DNA of 11,865 nt from Cyanobacteria bacterium OH_CDB_20 (GCA_023415935.1 JAEZIX010000038.1:1-11865); one strand, 5' to 3'. Shown: positions 1 through 8,318, counted from the stretch's first letter. Numbers and translations are program-made. Notes: generated by a model not told the origin, from the sequence alone.

Positions 1-41
1 TACATATAAACTGGTCATTAATTTCTAATTTATGCTATTAT

Positions 42-47
42 TATACT
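42..47 (+). promoter_or_regulatory. possible -10 box upstream of the sigma-like gene
   Basis: TATACT matches the bacterial -10 consensus at 5 of 6 positions and would place a transcript start near position 54, about 29 nt before the GTG start at 83. No convincing -35 hexamer is visible 16-18 bp upstream, where the sequence is only AT-rich. A second TATAAA at 61-66 is an alternative. Confidence 0.3.
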
Positions 48-82
48 AGCGGGATATATGTATAAATTAGAGAGTCAACATA

Positions 83-673
83 GTGCATTTGTTAGACGAG
101 CAAAGACAACTTATAGAGAAATTTGTAAAATCAAACAATAAATTTTCCGGTAACGAAGATTTGTATGATGATTTTTGCAATGAAGCTTTTCAAAAGTCAT
201 ATATGATTTTTAATGCCAGTTATCCCGTTAAAAGGCTTGAGAACTATGTTTCTAAAGTTGTAAATACATCTATCCTTGTTGTTTTAAAAGATTATGGAAG
301 AGTAAGGAAAACAGCTCAGGGGTATGTCTCGACAAATGAGCTTCCTATGAGCCAAGTTAGCACTGACAGCAAATTGCCTTCTCAGGTGCAATCCGGTGAT
401 AAAAATTACGTTGTGGATTTTGATTTTCCTGACCCTAAGCAAAATGTTGAAGATATTATCGTCAAAAAAGATTTACTACAAAGAATTGCAGATGTTGTAG
501 CTACTATACATAAAGAAAAACCGCAAAAATGTTATCTTGATATTTTCTATTTAAGATATATCAAAAATCTCAAACAGAGCGAAATCTCTGCGAAAATTAA
601 CCTTTCACAAGCAGAAGTCAGCAAAAGGCTGCTTGAACTCTCAAAATTGATTAAATCTTACCTGAATTCATAA
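83..673 (+). CDS. sigma-70-like (ECF-type) RNA polymerase sigma factor
   Basis: A 196-residue protein resembling a small two-domain sigma factor, which would direct RNA polymerase to a specific promoter set. Residues about 25-77 look like region 2: an acidic start, an amphipathic helix, then NYVSKVVNTSILVVLKDYGR, which matches the usual pattern of a conserved helix ending in basic residues. Residues about 125-193 look like region 4, with a predicted helix-turn-helix at about 164-188 (LKQSEISAKINLSQAEVSKR). A polar linker of about 45 residues joins them. The start is GTG: a stop codon lies in frame at 68-70, and AGAGAG at 69-74 sits 8 nt ahead as a Shine-Dalgarno site. The next gene begins 59 nt downstream on the same strand. 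No anti-sigma factor is recognisable beside it. It could instead be a sigma-like DNA-binding regulator, because region 2 is divergent. Confidence 0.72.
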   Translation: MHLLDEQRQLIEKFVKSNNKFSGNEDLYDDFCNEAFQKSYMIFNASYPVKRLENYVSKVVNTSILVVLKDYGRVRKTAQGYVSTNELPMSQVSTDSKLPSQVQSGDKNYVVDFDFPDPKQNVEDIIVKKDLLQRIADVVATIHKEKPQKCYLDIFYLRYIKNLKQSEISAKINLSQAEVSKRLLELSKLIKSYLNS

Positions 674-691
674 TTTTAGGAATTTTTGACA

Positions 692-697
692 TATAAT
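692..697 (+). promoter_or_regulatory. candidate -10 box for the zinc-ribbon NTPase gene
   Basis: A perfect TATAAT lies 36 nt before the ATG at 733, predicting a transcript start near 704. A TTGACA at 686-691 directly abuts it, too close to act as its -35 box, and no other -35 match is seen at normal spacing. The downstream gene could also be read through from the sigma-like gene. Confidence 0.4.
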
Positions 698-732
698 AAA
701 ACAAGATAGTTGCAATTTAATCAGGAAAGAAC

Positions 733-3700
733 ATGTATTGCCCACGTTGTAAAAGTTTAGTTGACGATAATGCTCTAAGATGTACCTCTTGTGGCATGAA
801 ACTCAAAATGCATTGTCCAAAATGTAATTCACTTATACCTTTTGGGCTTAAAGCTTGTTCTGAGTGCGGTGAAACTTTGCTCAAAACTTGTCCTTCCTGT
901 AAGGCTGTAAATGTTTCTACTGCTGAAAAGTGTAGGAAATGCGGGCATGATTTTAATGCAGCAGCAACAAATATAGTCACAGCGCATCCTGAAATTGCTC
1001 CTTCTGAGAATAAAAATCAGATTATAATCAATAAAATACTAGAAAAAAGCAAGCAAGATAATCTAAAAGAAATTCCCGAGGTTATTGCCCCTGAGGAAAG
1101 TTTTTCAACAATGGAAATAGGCAACATCTCATTGATAAAAGAATCGGAAGATTCTGTAATACAAAATATTGAAACAGAAGAGCCGGTTGAATTTATTGAG
1201 GAAAAAGAAGAACAAGTATCTCAAGATGAGTTTACAATTGTAGAAGAGTCTGAAGCTAATCTTTCTGAAGATTTTGAATATGAAGCTGAACAGATTTCAT
1301 TAGAGGAAATTCCTGAAAATGTAGCGCCTGAAGAGCAAGTAATAATTAATCAGGAAGAAGAAACAGAAAAAGCTGAAGAAGTCTCTGAAGTTGAAATTCC
1401 TCAAGAAGTTGATAATGAGCCTCAAGAAGAGATTGCCCCAGAGCCATTAGAAGAAAAAAATCTTCAAGAAGAAGAAATCTCATCAGACGAAGAAAAAGAA
1501 ACTGCTGAACCTCAAAATATTTTAGAACCTCAAAAAAGATACTATTCTCAAATTCTTGCAAAGCAAAAAATTGTTAAAGATATAAATAAATCGGATGAGA
1601 TTTTCATTTTTGGAATAAACGGAGAAGAAGGTTCGGGAAAATCTGTTATTCTGCAATACATTATAAAAGATTTGGAAGATTCCAAAGTTGGCGTTCTTAT
1701 GGGAGAGTGCACGCCTCTTTCTCAGATATCTAATTTTGGGTTTTTGCAAGATTTATTCTTGAAATTTTTCGGACTGCCTGCTTTTATAACTGATGTAAGC
1801 GTCTTTATTAAAAATAATAAAAAGGTTTTTGAAGGTATATTGAATTTGCTTACGCCTGATGAAGTAAATATGTTTATTAATTTCTTGTATCCGACTTTGG
1901 AAGCTGAATTTGATTGTGTGATAAGAAATAAACAAGTAATATATGAAATTTTGCATAAAGTTTTTGATTCAATAAGACAGGGCGAAAAACTTGTAATAGT
2001 TTCAGACAACTTTGACTTGATTGATGCTTCTTCTTATGACTTCTTGCTTTATATGATTGAAAATGGCGCATTTGAATCCGGTATAAGGATTTTAGTCACA
2101 TATAGAGACAGAAAACTTGTTCAAAGTTATTTCTATTTAAATAACTTTGACGAAAAGGTATATGAAACAATATTCCTAGATAAACTTTCACAAGAGCAGT
2201 TAGAAACTTTTATCGGCAACTTTGTTAACGGAGATATGGAAACAATTCCTGAAAGTATCATAAATATGATATTTAAGAACTCCCAAGGAAATGCTCTGTA
2301 TGTCGAGCAGGCAATGGCATTCTTGTATGACAAATCGTACCTCAAAAGTAGCGGCTCAAATGTAATTTTTGATAAAAATTATTCAAATATTAAATTGCCT
2401 GAAACAATCAGTGAAATAGTAAAAAGAAGGCTCTCAGAATCTGTCAATATGACTCCTTTCTTAAGAAATGCTCTATATGTTGCTGCCAGTATCGGGTACA
2501 AATTCGACATTAATGTTGTAGGTGCTGCTTTAAATATGGCGCCTGAACACGTTCAAGATGCTTTCAAAAAGTTAAAACAACTTTTATATGTTGTTGAAGT
2601 CAATGCTCATTCATATTCTTTTAAAAATCTTTCATTATGGCGTGAAATATATGATATAGCTAAAAATAGTGAAATTTTCTCTGAAAACAACAAGAAACTT
2701 TATGAAGTAGTAAAAACTTGTGTTCTTGCAAACGTATCGTTAAAGCCTATTATTGCTCAATCTGTTGAAAAACCCGAGGTAGTATTTGCTGACTGGATAG
2801 ATTCTTCTAAATTATTTGCGCAGATTGGCGATGTTAATATGTATGTTTTAGCTCAAAAACAGGCGTTAAAGATTTTGAGTGAAAACAATTTTGAAAATTC
2901 ACTTGAACTATACAACGAGATATGTGAAAAAATAGGTAAATTGATATATAGAACAAGTCCTGTTGAAGCTATTACATATCTTTCAAATGTGATTTCAAAC
3001 GCAAAAAAAGCGAATGACTTGTTAAAAATAATTGATTTATGCGCATATCTTGTTAACAGTTGCTACGCAAGCGGCAACTTCTTCGGAGTTGTTGAAGCAG
3101 TTAATATGATATTAGAACTTTCAGAAGATAAAATTTCAAAACTTGACGTTGCGCTTGTTAAAACAAGAAAACTAAAAGCGTTATTCAGCGTAGGAAATGC
3201 AGAAGAAGCAATAAATATTATAATAAATGATGTTGCACCTATTTTAGAAGAAGCGTTGACCAAATCTAATATTGGCAATTATTCGCTTGATTTGGTTTAT
3301 GAAAGCTGGCTTGAAGCCAATCTTGTACTTGCAAATGCATATTCATTGCAAGGAAATAATAAGGCGTTTGAGGTAATTGATAACGTCCTTGAAACAATGG
3401 CTGCAAACAGGATTAAGAGCAGGTACTATGAAACAAGATCTTTAATATCAAGAGCCTTTGCTTATTCGGTTTCTGGAGAAGTCGAAAAATCAAAGGGTAT
3501 TATGAATCAAATTTCAGAAGCATATCAGTCTGAAGTTATGAATATTGAATTTGTTTCTTATATTAATTTGCTATGCATTATTAACCAGTTAAGAGAACAT
3601 AATATTGATAGTTTAAAAAATGAGCTGTTCTCACTTGCTACTTTTGCAAATAATGCTAACGATCAATTCTCTAAAAATCTTATAAAGACAGTGCTTGGTT

Positions 3701-4254
3701 ACGTTATTTCTTGCAGTGGAAATCTTACCAAAGCTCTTTCTATATACAATGAACAGATAATGTATTTTGCGAAAGAAAAAATTGCAACAGGAGCCTTGTT
3801 ATGCTGGTATTTAATTTCTCAGGTGTCATTAACAATAGATGGTACTGATAAAGCGCTATCAGTCCTTACTAAGGCGCTTGAAGTTGCTAAAAATCCAAAG
3901 ATTAACAATTATAATTTCATAATATATTTCCAAAAAAGTATCGCTGAAATTTATATGATAAAAGGCGACCTTGATGCAACAAAAATGTATCTGGAAAAAT
4001 CGCTTCTTATCGCTAAACAATTTGATTTAAAATATGCTCAAGCAGAGCTTTATATATCTTATGCAAAATATCTTGAAGAGACGATTTCGGTAAAAGTAGT
4101 AAATAAACCAGATGTGGCTAGAGAAGCGTTTAATATGTATGAAATCGCTGATAAAATAGCCCAACTAGTTGATTCTCCATATCTTATATCTGAAATTAAT
4201 AAAGCAAGAGCTGCATTTAGAACATATTGTCAGTTAAACTCTATTGAATATTAG
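733..4254 (+). CDS. triple zinc-ribbon, STAND-like P-loop NTPase with TPR-like C-terminus
   Basis: A 1173-residue multidomain protein with no signal peptide or membrane segment. Residues 3-70 hold three zinc ribbons, each CX2C-X10-CX2C and repeated at exactly 25 residues (C3/6/17/20, C28/31/42/45, C53/56/67/70). Residues about 90-265 form a very Glu-rich, probably disordered linker. A P-loop NTPase follows: Walker A GEEGSGKS at 297-304 and a Walker B-like LVIVSDNFD at 420-428, with Asn after the Asp. The region at about 555-650 resembles the helical/winged-helix part of AAA_16/STAND proteins such as MalT. Residues about 700-1160 are repeated amphipathic helices of TPR type. The architecture points to an ATP-switched signalling scaffold: the TPRs could sense a partner and the zinc ribbons could bind protein or nucleic acid. 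The ATG is preceded by AGGA at 723-726. The ligand and target are unknown. A sigma-like gene lies upstream and a glycosyltransferase starts 8 nt downstream. Confidence 0.8.
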   Translation: MYCPRCKSLVDDNALRCTSCGMKLKMHCPKCNSLIPFGLKACSECGETLLKTCPSCKAVNVSTAEKCRKCGHDFNAAATNIVTAHPEIAPSENKNQIIINKILEKSKQDNLKEIPEVIAPEESFSTMEIGNISLIKESEDSVIQNIETEEPVEFIEEKEEQVSQDEFTIVEESEANLSEDFEYEAEQISLEEIPENVAPEEQVIINQEEETEKAEEVSEVEIPQEVDNEPQEEIAPEPLEEKNLQEEEISSDEEKETAEPQNILEPQKRYYSQILAKQKIVKDINKSDEIFIFGINGEEGSGKSVILQYIIKDLEDSKVGVLMGECTPLSQISNFGFLQDLFLKFFGLPAFITDVSVFIKNNKKVFEGILNLLTPDEVNMFINFLYPTLEAEFDCVIRNKQVIYEILHKVFDSIRQGEKLVIVSDNFDLIDASSYDFLLYMIENGAFESGIRILVTYRDRKLVQSYFYLNNFDEKVYETIFLDKLSQEQLETFIGNFVNGDMETIPESIINMIFKNSQGNALYVEQAMAFLYDKSYLKSSGSNVIFDKNYSNIKLPETISEIVKRRLSESVNMTPFLRNALYVAASIGYKFDINVVGAALNMAPEHVQDAFKKLKQLLYVVEVNAHSYSFKNLSLWREIYDIAKNSEIFSENNKKLYEVVKTCVLANVSLKPIIAQSVEKPEVVFADWIDSSKLFAQIGDVNMYVLAQKQALKILSENNFENSLELYNEICEKIGKLIYRTSPVEAITYLSNVISNAKKANDLLKIIDLCAYLVNSCYASGNFFGVVEAVNMILELSEDKISKLDVALVKTRKLKALFSVGNAEEAINIIINDVAPILEEALTKSNIGNYSLDLVYESWLEANLVLANAYSLQGNNKAFEVIDNVLETMAANRIKSRYYETRSLISRAFAYSVSGEVEKSKGIMNQISEAYQSEVMNIEFVSYINLLCIINQLREHNIDSLKNELFSLATFANNANDQFSKNLIKTVLGYVISCSGNLTKALSIYNEQIMYFAKEKIATGALLCWYLISQVSLTIDGTDKALSVLTKALEVAKNPKINNYNFIIYFQKSIAEIYMIKGDLDATKMYLEKSLLIAKQFDLKYAQAELYISYAKYLEETISVKVVNKPDVAREAFNMYEIADKIAQLVDSPYLISEINKARAAFRTYCQLNSIEY

Positions 4255-4262
4255 GAAATTTT

Positions 4263-5468
4263 ATGAAAGATATAATTTGGAATTATGTGAAAGAGAATAA
4301 ATATTTGCTTTTAGCTATGGTATTTTTATCTATTCACTTATTATATATGTCGATAGATTCTTATCAAATGGATTACCGCGCAGCATTCGTTGCAGGGAGA
4401 GCCTTCTTTGATGGGTTGAACCCGATGGTTAATAATTTTATTCATGGGGTTTTATATGTAGATAACAACTCTCCTTATATGCCTTCAAGATTTGTATATC
4501 CTCCTCATGCTTTGTTTTTATATTTGCCTTTTTGTTTAACAAAATCATATTTTGTTTCCAAGTTGTGTTTTGCAATTTTTAACTTAATTTGTTTATTTTC
4601 ATTGATACTTTTTTTAAAAAAACTATATCCTTTAAGAAATGAATTTGTATTATTGATAATGTTTTCTATACCAACTTGGGCTAATTTTGAGAGAGGGCAG
4701 ATTTATGTATTAGTTACATTGCTTTTGGTGCTTGCTTATCATTATAGAAATAAAATATGGGCGGGGCTTCTGGCTATCATACCTGCTTTTTTAAGGCTTT
4801 TCCCGGCTGTTGTTTTAATATATTTCCTTTTAAGAAAACATTATAAATTACTTTTATCTTCTATAATTTGGGGGATTGTCTTTTTCATCTTTGGAATGGT
4901 GTATTTCGGTCCAATGGCAGTAGTAGATTTTATTATAAACCTTTACCAGCTTATAAATCCCCATCAGCCATTTCCAGTTGACGGTAATCTTATTGGAAAG
5001 ACTGTTGCAACAATTCCGCAAAATGATCCAGATATAATAAATTTTAATTATTCTTATATAGGTGACCATTTATCCTATTTTAAATTTTCACGTGTTAACT
5101 TTTTAAATTTAGCTTCTACTGTTCAGCAGCCATTTTCATATAATATCCAAGTTTCGGCAATGTTAGTTGCTCTTTTGACTGGATTTGCTGCATACATAAG
5201 AAAAAAGGACGAGAAAGATGTATACTTCTACATTTTTATGATGTTTATTATTCTTGCAAATTCATCATCATATACATATTCAGGATTGCTTTATGTGCCA
5301 TTTGCGTTCTATGCTGCGAGCAAATTCCAGAATGATTTTAAGATGGCAGTTTTCTTTATTCTTCCGCTATTTTTACCTAACTGTGTTCAAATAGGAGGCA
5401 CTTATTTGAGTATGCTTCTAGGTTTAATTGCTATGATTGTATACTTGATAAAAGAGCCTAAGTTATAA
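4263..5468 (+). CDS. GT87-like polyprenol-phosphate-dependent membrane glycosyltransferase
   Basis: A 401-residue polytopic membrane protein with about nine to eleven hydrophobic helices, starting with one at about 15-31. It fits the GT87 (DUF2029) family, GT-C enzymes that move a sugar, often mannose, from a polyprenyl-phosphate donor to a glycan or lipid outside the cytoplasmic membrane. Family-like signs are the acidic site after the first helix (D37 in QMDYRAAFVAGRAFFDG), YPP at 79-81, a GQ pair at 145-146 between helices, and a later LRLFPAVVLIYFLLRK segment matching the usual K-x-P helix start. D37 is the likely catalytic base by analogy with PimE-type enzymes. Its ATG lies 8 nt after the preceding stop with AGGA just ahead, so the two genes are probably cotranscribed. 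A strong hairpin terminator follows directly. The sugar and acceptor cannot be read from the sequence. Confidence 0.7.
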   Translation: MKDIIWNYVKENKYLLLAMVFLSIHLLYMSIDSYQMDYRAAFVAGRAFFDGLNPMVNNFIHGVLYVDNNSPYMPSRFVYPPHALFLYLPFCLTKSYFVSKLCFAIFNLICLFSLILFLKKLYPLRNEFVLLIMFSIPTWANFERGQIYVLVTLLLVLAYHYRNKIWAGLLAIIPAFLRLFPAVVLIYFLLRKHYKLLLSSIIWGIVFFIFGMVYFGPMAVVDFIINLYQLINPHQPFPVDGNLIGKTVATIPQNDPDIINFNYSYIGDHLSYFKFSRVNFLNLASTVQQPFSYNIQVSAMLVALLTGFAAYIRKKDEKDVYFYIFMMFIILANSSSYTYSGLLYVPFAFYAASKFQNDFKMAVFFILPLFLPNCVQIGGTYLSMLLGLIAMIVYLIKEPKL

Positions 5469-5475
5469 ATAGAAG

Positions 5476-5507
5476 AAAAAAGCGAGAATTAATATTCTCG
5501 CTTTTTT
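5476..5507. terminator. bidirectional rho-independent terminator
   Basis: A perfect 14-bp inverted repeat (AAAAAAGCGAGAAT at 5476-5489, ATTCTCGCTTTTTT at 5494-5507) encloses a TAAT loop. The GC-containing core GCGAGAAT is flanked by an A-run on the left and a T-run on the right, so it can terminate transcripts from both sides. It sits between two convergent genes that end at 5468 (+) and 5532 (-). Confidence 0.93.
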
Positions 5508-5531
5508 ACTAATTTTTATTTTTTATTTTTG

Positions 5532-6905
5532 TTATTTATTACATATAACTTGAGCTACGTGAATACCTGAAGCAGATGCTTGTAGCAGTCCTCTTGTAAC
5601 TCCTGCGCCGTCACCTATTGTATAAAGGTTCTTAACGCCTTCTGTTTCAAGGTCGTTTGTAAGTTTAACTCTTGCGCTGTAGAATTTAACTTCAATACCA
5701 TAAAGAAGGGTGTATCTTGAAGCTACGCCCGGCGCAATTTTATCAAGTGCATAAAGCATTTCGATGATGCTTAGCATTTGTCTGTATGGGATTACAAGGC
5801 TTAAATCACCAGGTGTTGCACAAGCAAGAGTTGGAGTAATAATGCTTGAGTTGATTCTTTCAGGCGTAGAACGTCTTCCGTCTAAAAGATCACCGAATCT
5901 TTGGACCAAAACGCCACCAGCAAGCATATTTGCAAGTCTTGCAACATGTTGACCGTATGAAATAGGTTCTTTAAATGGTTCTGTGAATTTTTTGCTTACA
6001 AGAAGCGCAAAGTTTGTGTTAGGAGTCTTTTTGCTTGCATAACTGTGTCCGTTAACAGTTGAAATTCCGTTATAGTTTTCCATAACTACTTCACCGTTTG
6101 GATTCATACAGAAAGTTCTTACTTCATCACCAAATGTTGGAGAGTAGTAAACAAGTTTTGATTCATAAAGTTTGTCAGTAATATCTTGCATAACTGGAGC
6201 AGGAAGCTCAACTCTTACGCCGATATCAACAGCATTTGAAACCATGCCGATTTTGTTTGTTGAAAATTCTTGCGTAAGCCAGTCAGCGCCTTCTCTACCT
6301 GGCGCAATGATTATATTGTCAGCATATATTGTTTGATTGTCTGATGTTGTAAACCCTTTTACTTGTTCGTTTTCAACGATAAGGTTTTTAGCGCTTACGT
6401 TATTTAAAATGGTAACTTTATCGCTCAAAAAGTCTTGCATATGTTTTAAAACATCAAGGCTTCTTTCAGTTCCTAAGTGTCTTACAGGCGAGTGTACAAG
6501 TTTTAGTTCAGCTAGAGTTGCAGCTCTTTCAATGTCTGCAAAAGCAGCTTTATCCAGCCCGAAGATTTCATCTGTTGCGCCGTGTTCAAGATACAAATTG
6601 TCGGCATATTTTAAAAGGTCTTCAACTTTTGTTCTTGGCATATAGTCTGTTAAATGGCCTCCGACATCAGGAGTAAGTGTTAATTTTCCATCTGAGAATG
6701 CACCTGCTCCACCCCATCCGCAAAGGAGTCCGCATTTTTTACACTTTGCACATTGTCTTACACCTTCTCTTAAGGGGCATTTTCTTTTTTCAATTTTCTG
6801 ACCTTTTTCAACAATAACTATCTTCCACTCAGGTTTTAATTTAGTTATTTCAAGCGCAGAAAAAATTCCCGCAGGACCTGCTCCAATAATAGCAACGTTA
6901 TACAT
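5532..6905 (-). CDS. FAD-dependent oxidoreductase/dehydrogenase (COG2509-like)
   Basis: A 457-residue flavoprotein. The N-terminus carries the dinucleotide-binding fingerprint GAGPAG (residues 8-13) followed by an acidic strand end (IVEKG). A cysteine group follows: C43, then C52, C55, C58 and C62 (CX2CX2CX3C), leading into GWGGAGAFSDGKL, a stretch I associate with the uncharacterised COG2509 FAD dehydrogenases. The C-terminal NLYTIGDGAGVTRGLLQASASG is the second FAD-binding region. The substrate is unknown for this family as far as I can tell. The four close cysteines could hold an iron-sulfur cluster, which would fit a ferredoxin-linked reaction in an anaerobe. The ATG at 6905 has GGAG (complement of 6912-6915) 6 nt upstream. 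It lies 117 nt downstream of acsC on the same strand, so it may be part of that transcript or use its own promoter in the gap. Confidence 0.85.
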   Translation of the reverse strand: MYNVAIIGAGPAGIFSALEITKLKPEWKIVIVEKGQKIEKRKCPLREGVRQCAKCKKCGLLCGWGGAGAFSDGKLTLTPDVGGHLTDYMPRTKVEDLLKYADNLYLEHGATDEIFGLDKAAFADIERAATLAELKLVHSPVRHLGTERSLDVLKHMQDFLSDKVTILNNVSAKNLIVENEQVKGFTTSDNQTIYADNIIIAPGREGADWLTQEFSTNKIGMVSNAVDIGVRVELPAPVMQDITDKLYESKLVYYSPTFGDEVRTFCMNPNGEVVMENYNGISTVNGHSYASKKTPNTNFALLVSKKFTEPFKEPISYGQHVARLANMLAGGVLVQRFGDLLDGRRSTPERINSSIITPTLACATPGDLSLVIPYRQMLSIIEMLYALDKIAPGVASRYTLLYGIEVKFYSARVKLTNDLETEGVKNLYTIGDGAGVTRGLLQASASGIHVAQVICNK

Positions 6906-6932
6906 TCTCTACTCCATTTACGTAATCATTTG

Positions 6933-6951
6933 GCGGTTATAAAGCCACCGC
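6933..6951 (-). other. hairpin in the leader of the FAD oxidoreductase gene
   Basis: GCGGT at 6933-6937 pairs with ACCGC at 6947-6951 around a 9-nt loop. No T-run follows on either strand, so it is not a classical terminator. If the promoter proposed at 6957-6985 is used, the mRNA would start with this hairpin, about 18 nt ahead of the Shine-Dalgarno site. An outer repeat, TTTACGT (6917-6923) and ACGTAAA (6963-6969), surrounds it. Confidence 0.4.
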
Positions 6952-6956
6952 TTGTT

Positions 6957-6985
6957 ATTTTAACGTAAACAATTATTATTTTGAA
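6957..6985 (-). promoter_or_regulatory. candidate promoter for the FAD oxidoreductase gene
   Basis: On the minus strand, TTCAAA (complement of 6980-6985) and TAAAAT (complement of 6957-6962) are separated by 17 bp. They match the -35 and -10 consensus at 4 and 5 of 6 positions. The transcript would start near 6950, giving a leader of about 45 nt. In AT-rich DNA such matches also arise by chance. Confidence 0.33.
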
Positions 6986-7022
6986 GTTATCCGAAACAAA
7001 ACTTAAAGAAGAATCGTAGAAA

Positions 7023-8318
7023 TTATTTTTTAATTCCACTCTTAATGAAATCTCTTATTTTATAGGCTTCAGCGGGTCCTACAATAATTTTCCATTCAGG
7101 AATGGTTTCTTGAAGTTCTTCCTGAAGATGTGCTAATAGCCCTGGGATTATGAGTTTTTTGTTCTTAACTTCCTTTAGTTGTTCGCTTTCTTTAATTATT
7201 TTTGCAGCCATTTCAGCTGTGAATTTTTCAGCCGACCATGCAGTCAAAACGCTCATTCCATCTGATGGAGTGATAACAAGATAAGTTGAAAAAGGCGCTG
7301 ATTCAATTTCATTTAAAACGGCAAAGTAAGTGAGTGCAAAGTTTGTCGTCATCATAACGTATGCGTTATTGTCTGGGTCATTGACTTCGTATACCTTGGA
7401 TTCAACCTGCAAAGGCTTTTGCGGGTCGGTGTAAATGTTTTCTCTCAGTGTGAAAAGGGTTGCAAGTAAGGCTTCATTGAAGACATCTAGAATAACAATA
7501 TTTGCATACCTGCAAATAGCTAAAGAAGCAATAACAGATGCCTTGTAAGGATTTTGCTCTTCAATTCTTACCATAACGGGATATGTAAAAAGTTCATTTT
7601 TCTCTATGACTGCCAGCCTTCTTAAATAAGTGAGGTCTTGAACTGCTTTTTGAGTTGATTTGTCTTTTATATCAAGATTAATGACAATGTTTTTTACGCC
7701 TTGAGAAAGCAATGTTTTTGAATTCTCAGCGATTTCTTCGATATTTTTTCCGTTAGCTGTTGTGAGCAAGTTTTTTTCTTCGATAATGTCAGAGTTTAAT
7801 ATCGAAACATTTTGTTTGGCGTTATTTATAACTTCTTCATTATTACTGTTTAATATAACGGCAAGATTATTTTTTGCAATTTTTTCTATTGCAGATAGCG
7901 CGTTTCCGTTATCTATAAGGTTAATAGCGCCTATTTTAAAGGTTTTTCCGATTCTCTCAAGCGCATAATCTGCTATTTGTTCTAATTTTTTATCAAAATC
8001 CTTGTCATTTGAAAATAGTGTAATTGCAATAAGAGTAGGAGAAACAAATGTTTTATCATGCCTGAACATTACAGTTTCGCCACCGATTTCAATGTCATTT
8101 TTTAATTTATACTTATACTGCTGAACTTTAAGAGCAGCATTGATTATATCTACAAGTTCTTCGGGAGCATGAGGGCATTTTGAAATTGTTGTGTTCTTCT
8201 GCCCCAACTTGAGCGCAAAAGCCATACAAGTTGGAAATCCGCATTCTTTGCAATTTGCGTGTTCGGTTTTCTTTGCGCCAGGCAAATATTTAAATATCTG
8301 AAGTCCGCTTAGTTCCAT
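7023..8318 (-). CDS. acsC: corrinoid iron-sulfur protein large (gamma) subunit, AcsC/CdhE family
   Basis: A 431-residue protein close in length to characterised CFeSP large subunits (about 445). In the Wood-Ljungdahl pathway this cytoplasmic subunit binds a cobamide that carries the methyl group from methyl-tetrahydrofolate to acetyl-CoA synthase; its N-terminal [4Fe-4S] cluster reactivates oxidised cobalt. The cluster ligands are intact: C23, C26, C31 and C48 (CX2CX4CX16C, NCKECGFPTC). The middle is a TIM-barrel-like region. The C-terminal corrinoid-binding domain shows VLTAWSAEKFTAE, KKLIIPGLLAHLQEEL and IPEWKIIVGPAEA, all family hallmarks. The ATG at 8318 is chosen because homology begins at MELSGLQIFKYLPG; a longer frame reaches 8444, but its first 42 residues only re-read acsD. 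It overlaps acsD by 10 nt, which suggests translational coupling. No acsA, acsB or acsE lies beside it in this window. Confidence 0.92.
   Translation of the reverse strand: MELSGLQIFKYLPGAKKTEHANCKECGFPTCMAFALKLGQKNTTISKCPHAPEELVDIINAALKVQQYKYKLKNDIEIGGETVMFRHDKTFVSPTLIAITLFSNDKDFDKKLEQIADYALERIGKTFKIGAINLIDNGNALSAIEKIAKNNLAVILNSNNEEVINNAKQNVSILNSDIIEEKNLLTTANGKNIEEIAENSKTLLSQGVKNIVINLDIKDKSTQKAVQDLTYLRRLAVIEKNELFTYPVMVRIEEQNPYKASVIASLAICRYANIVILDVFNEALLATLFTLRENIYTDPQKPLQVESKVYEVNDPDNNAYVMMTTNFALTYFAVLNEIESAPFSTYLVITPSDGMSVLTAWSAEKFTAEMAAKIIKESEQLKEVKNKKLIIPGLLAHLQEELQETIPEWKIIVGPAEAYKIRDFIKSGIKK

Noticed and set aside
58..141. Small ORF from the ATG at 58
   Set aside because: It is 27 codons long, out of frame with the sigma-like gene and overlaps it; no Shine-Dalgarno site or recognisable sequence.
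717..980. 87-residue open frame on the - strand
   Set aside because: It is the antisense reading of the zinc-ribbon region; its composition reflects the cysteine and lysine codons of the real gene.
1170..1510. Possible DNA tandem repeat from the run of GAA codons
   Set aside because: The repetition comes from Glu-rich coding sequence; units are irregular and do not form a true array or CRISPR.
6337..6645. 102-residue open frame on the + strand
   Set aside because: It lies wholly antisense to the FAD oxidoreductase gene, has no Shine-Dalgarno site, and its protein has no recognisable features.
6932..6953. Rho-independent terminator after acsC
   Set aside because: The GCGGT/ACCGC stem is short and has no following T-run on either strand; a leader or operator role is more likely.
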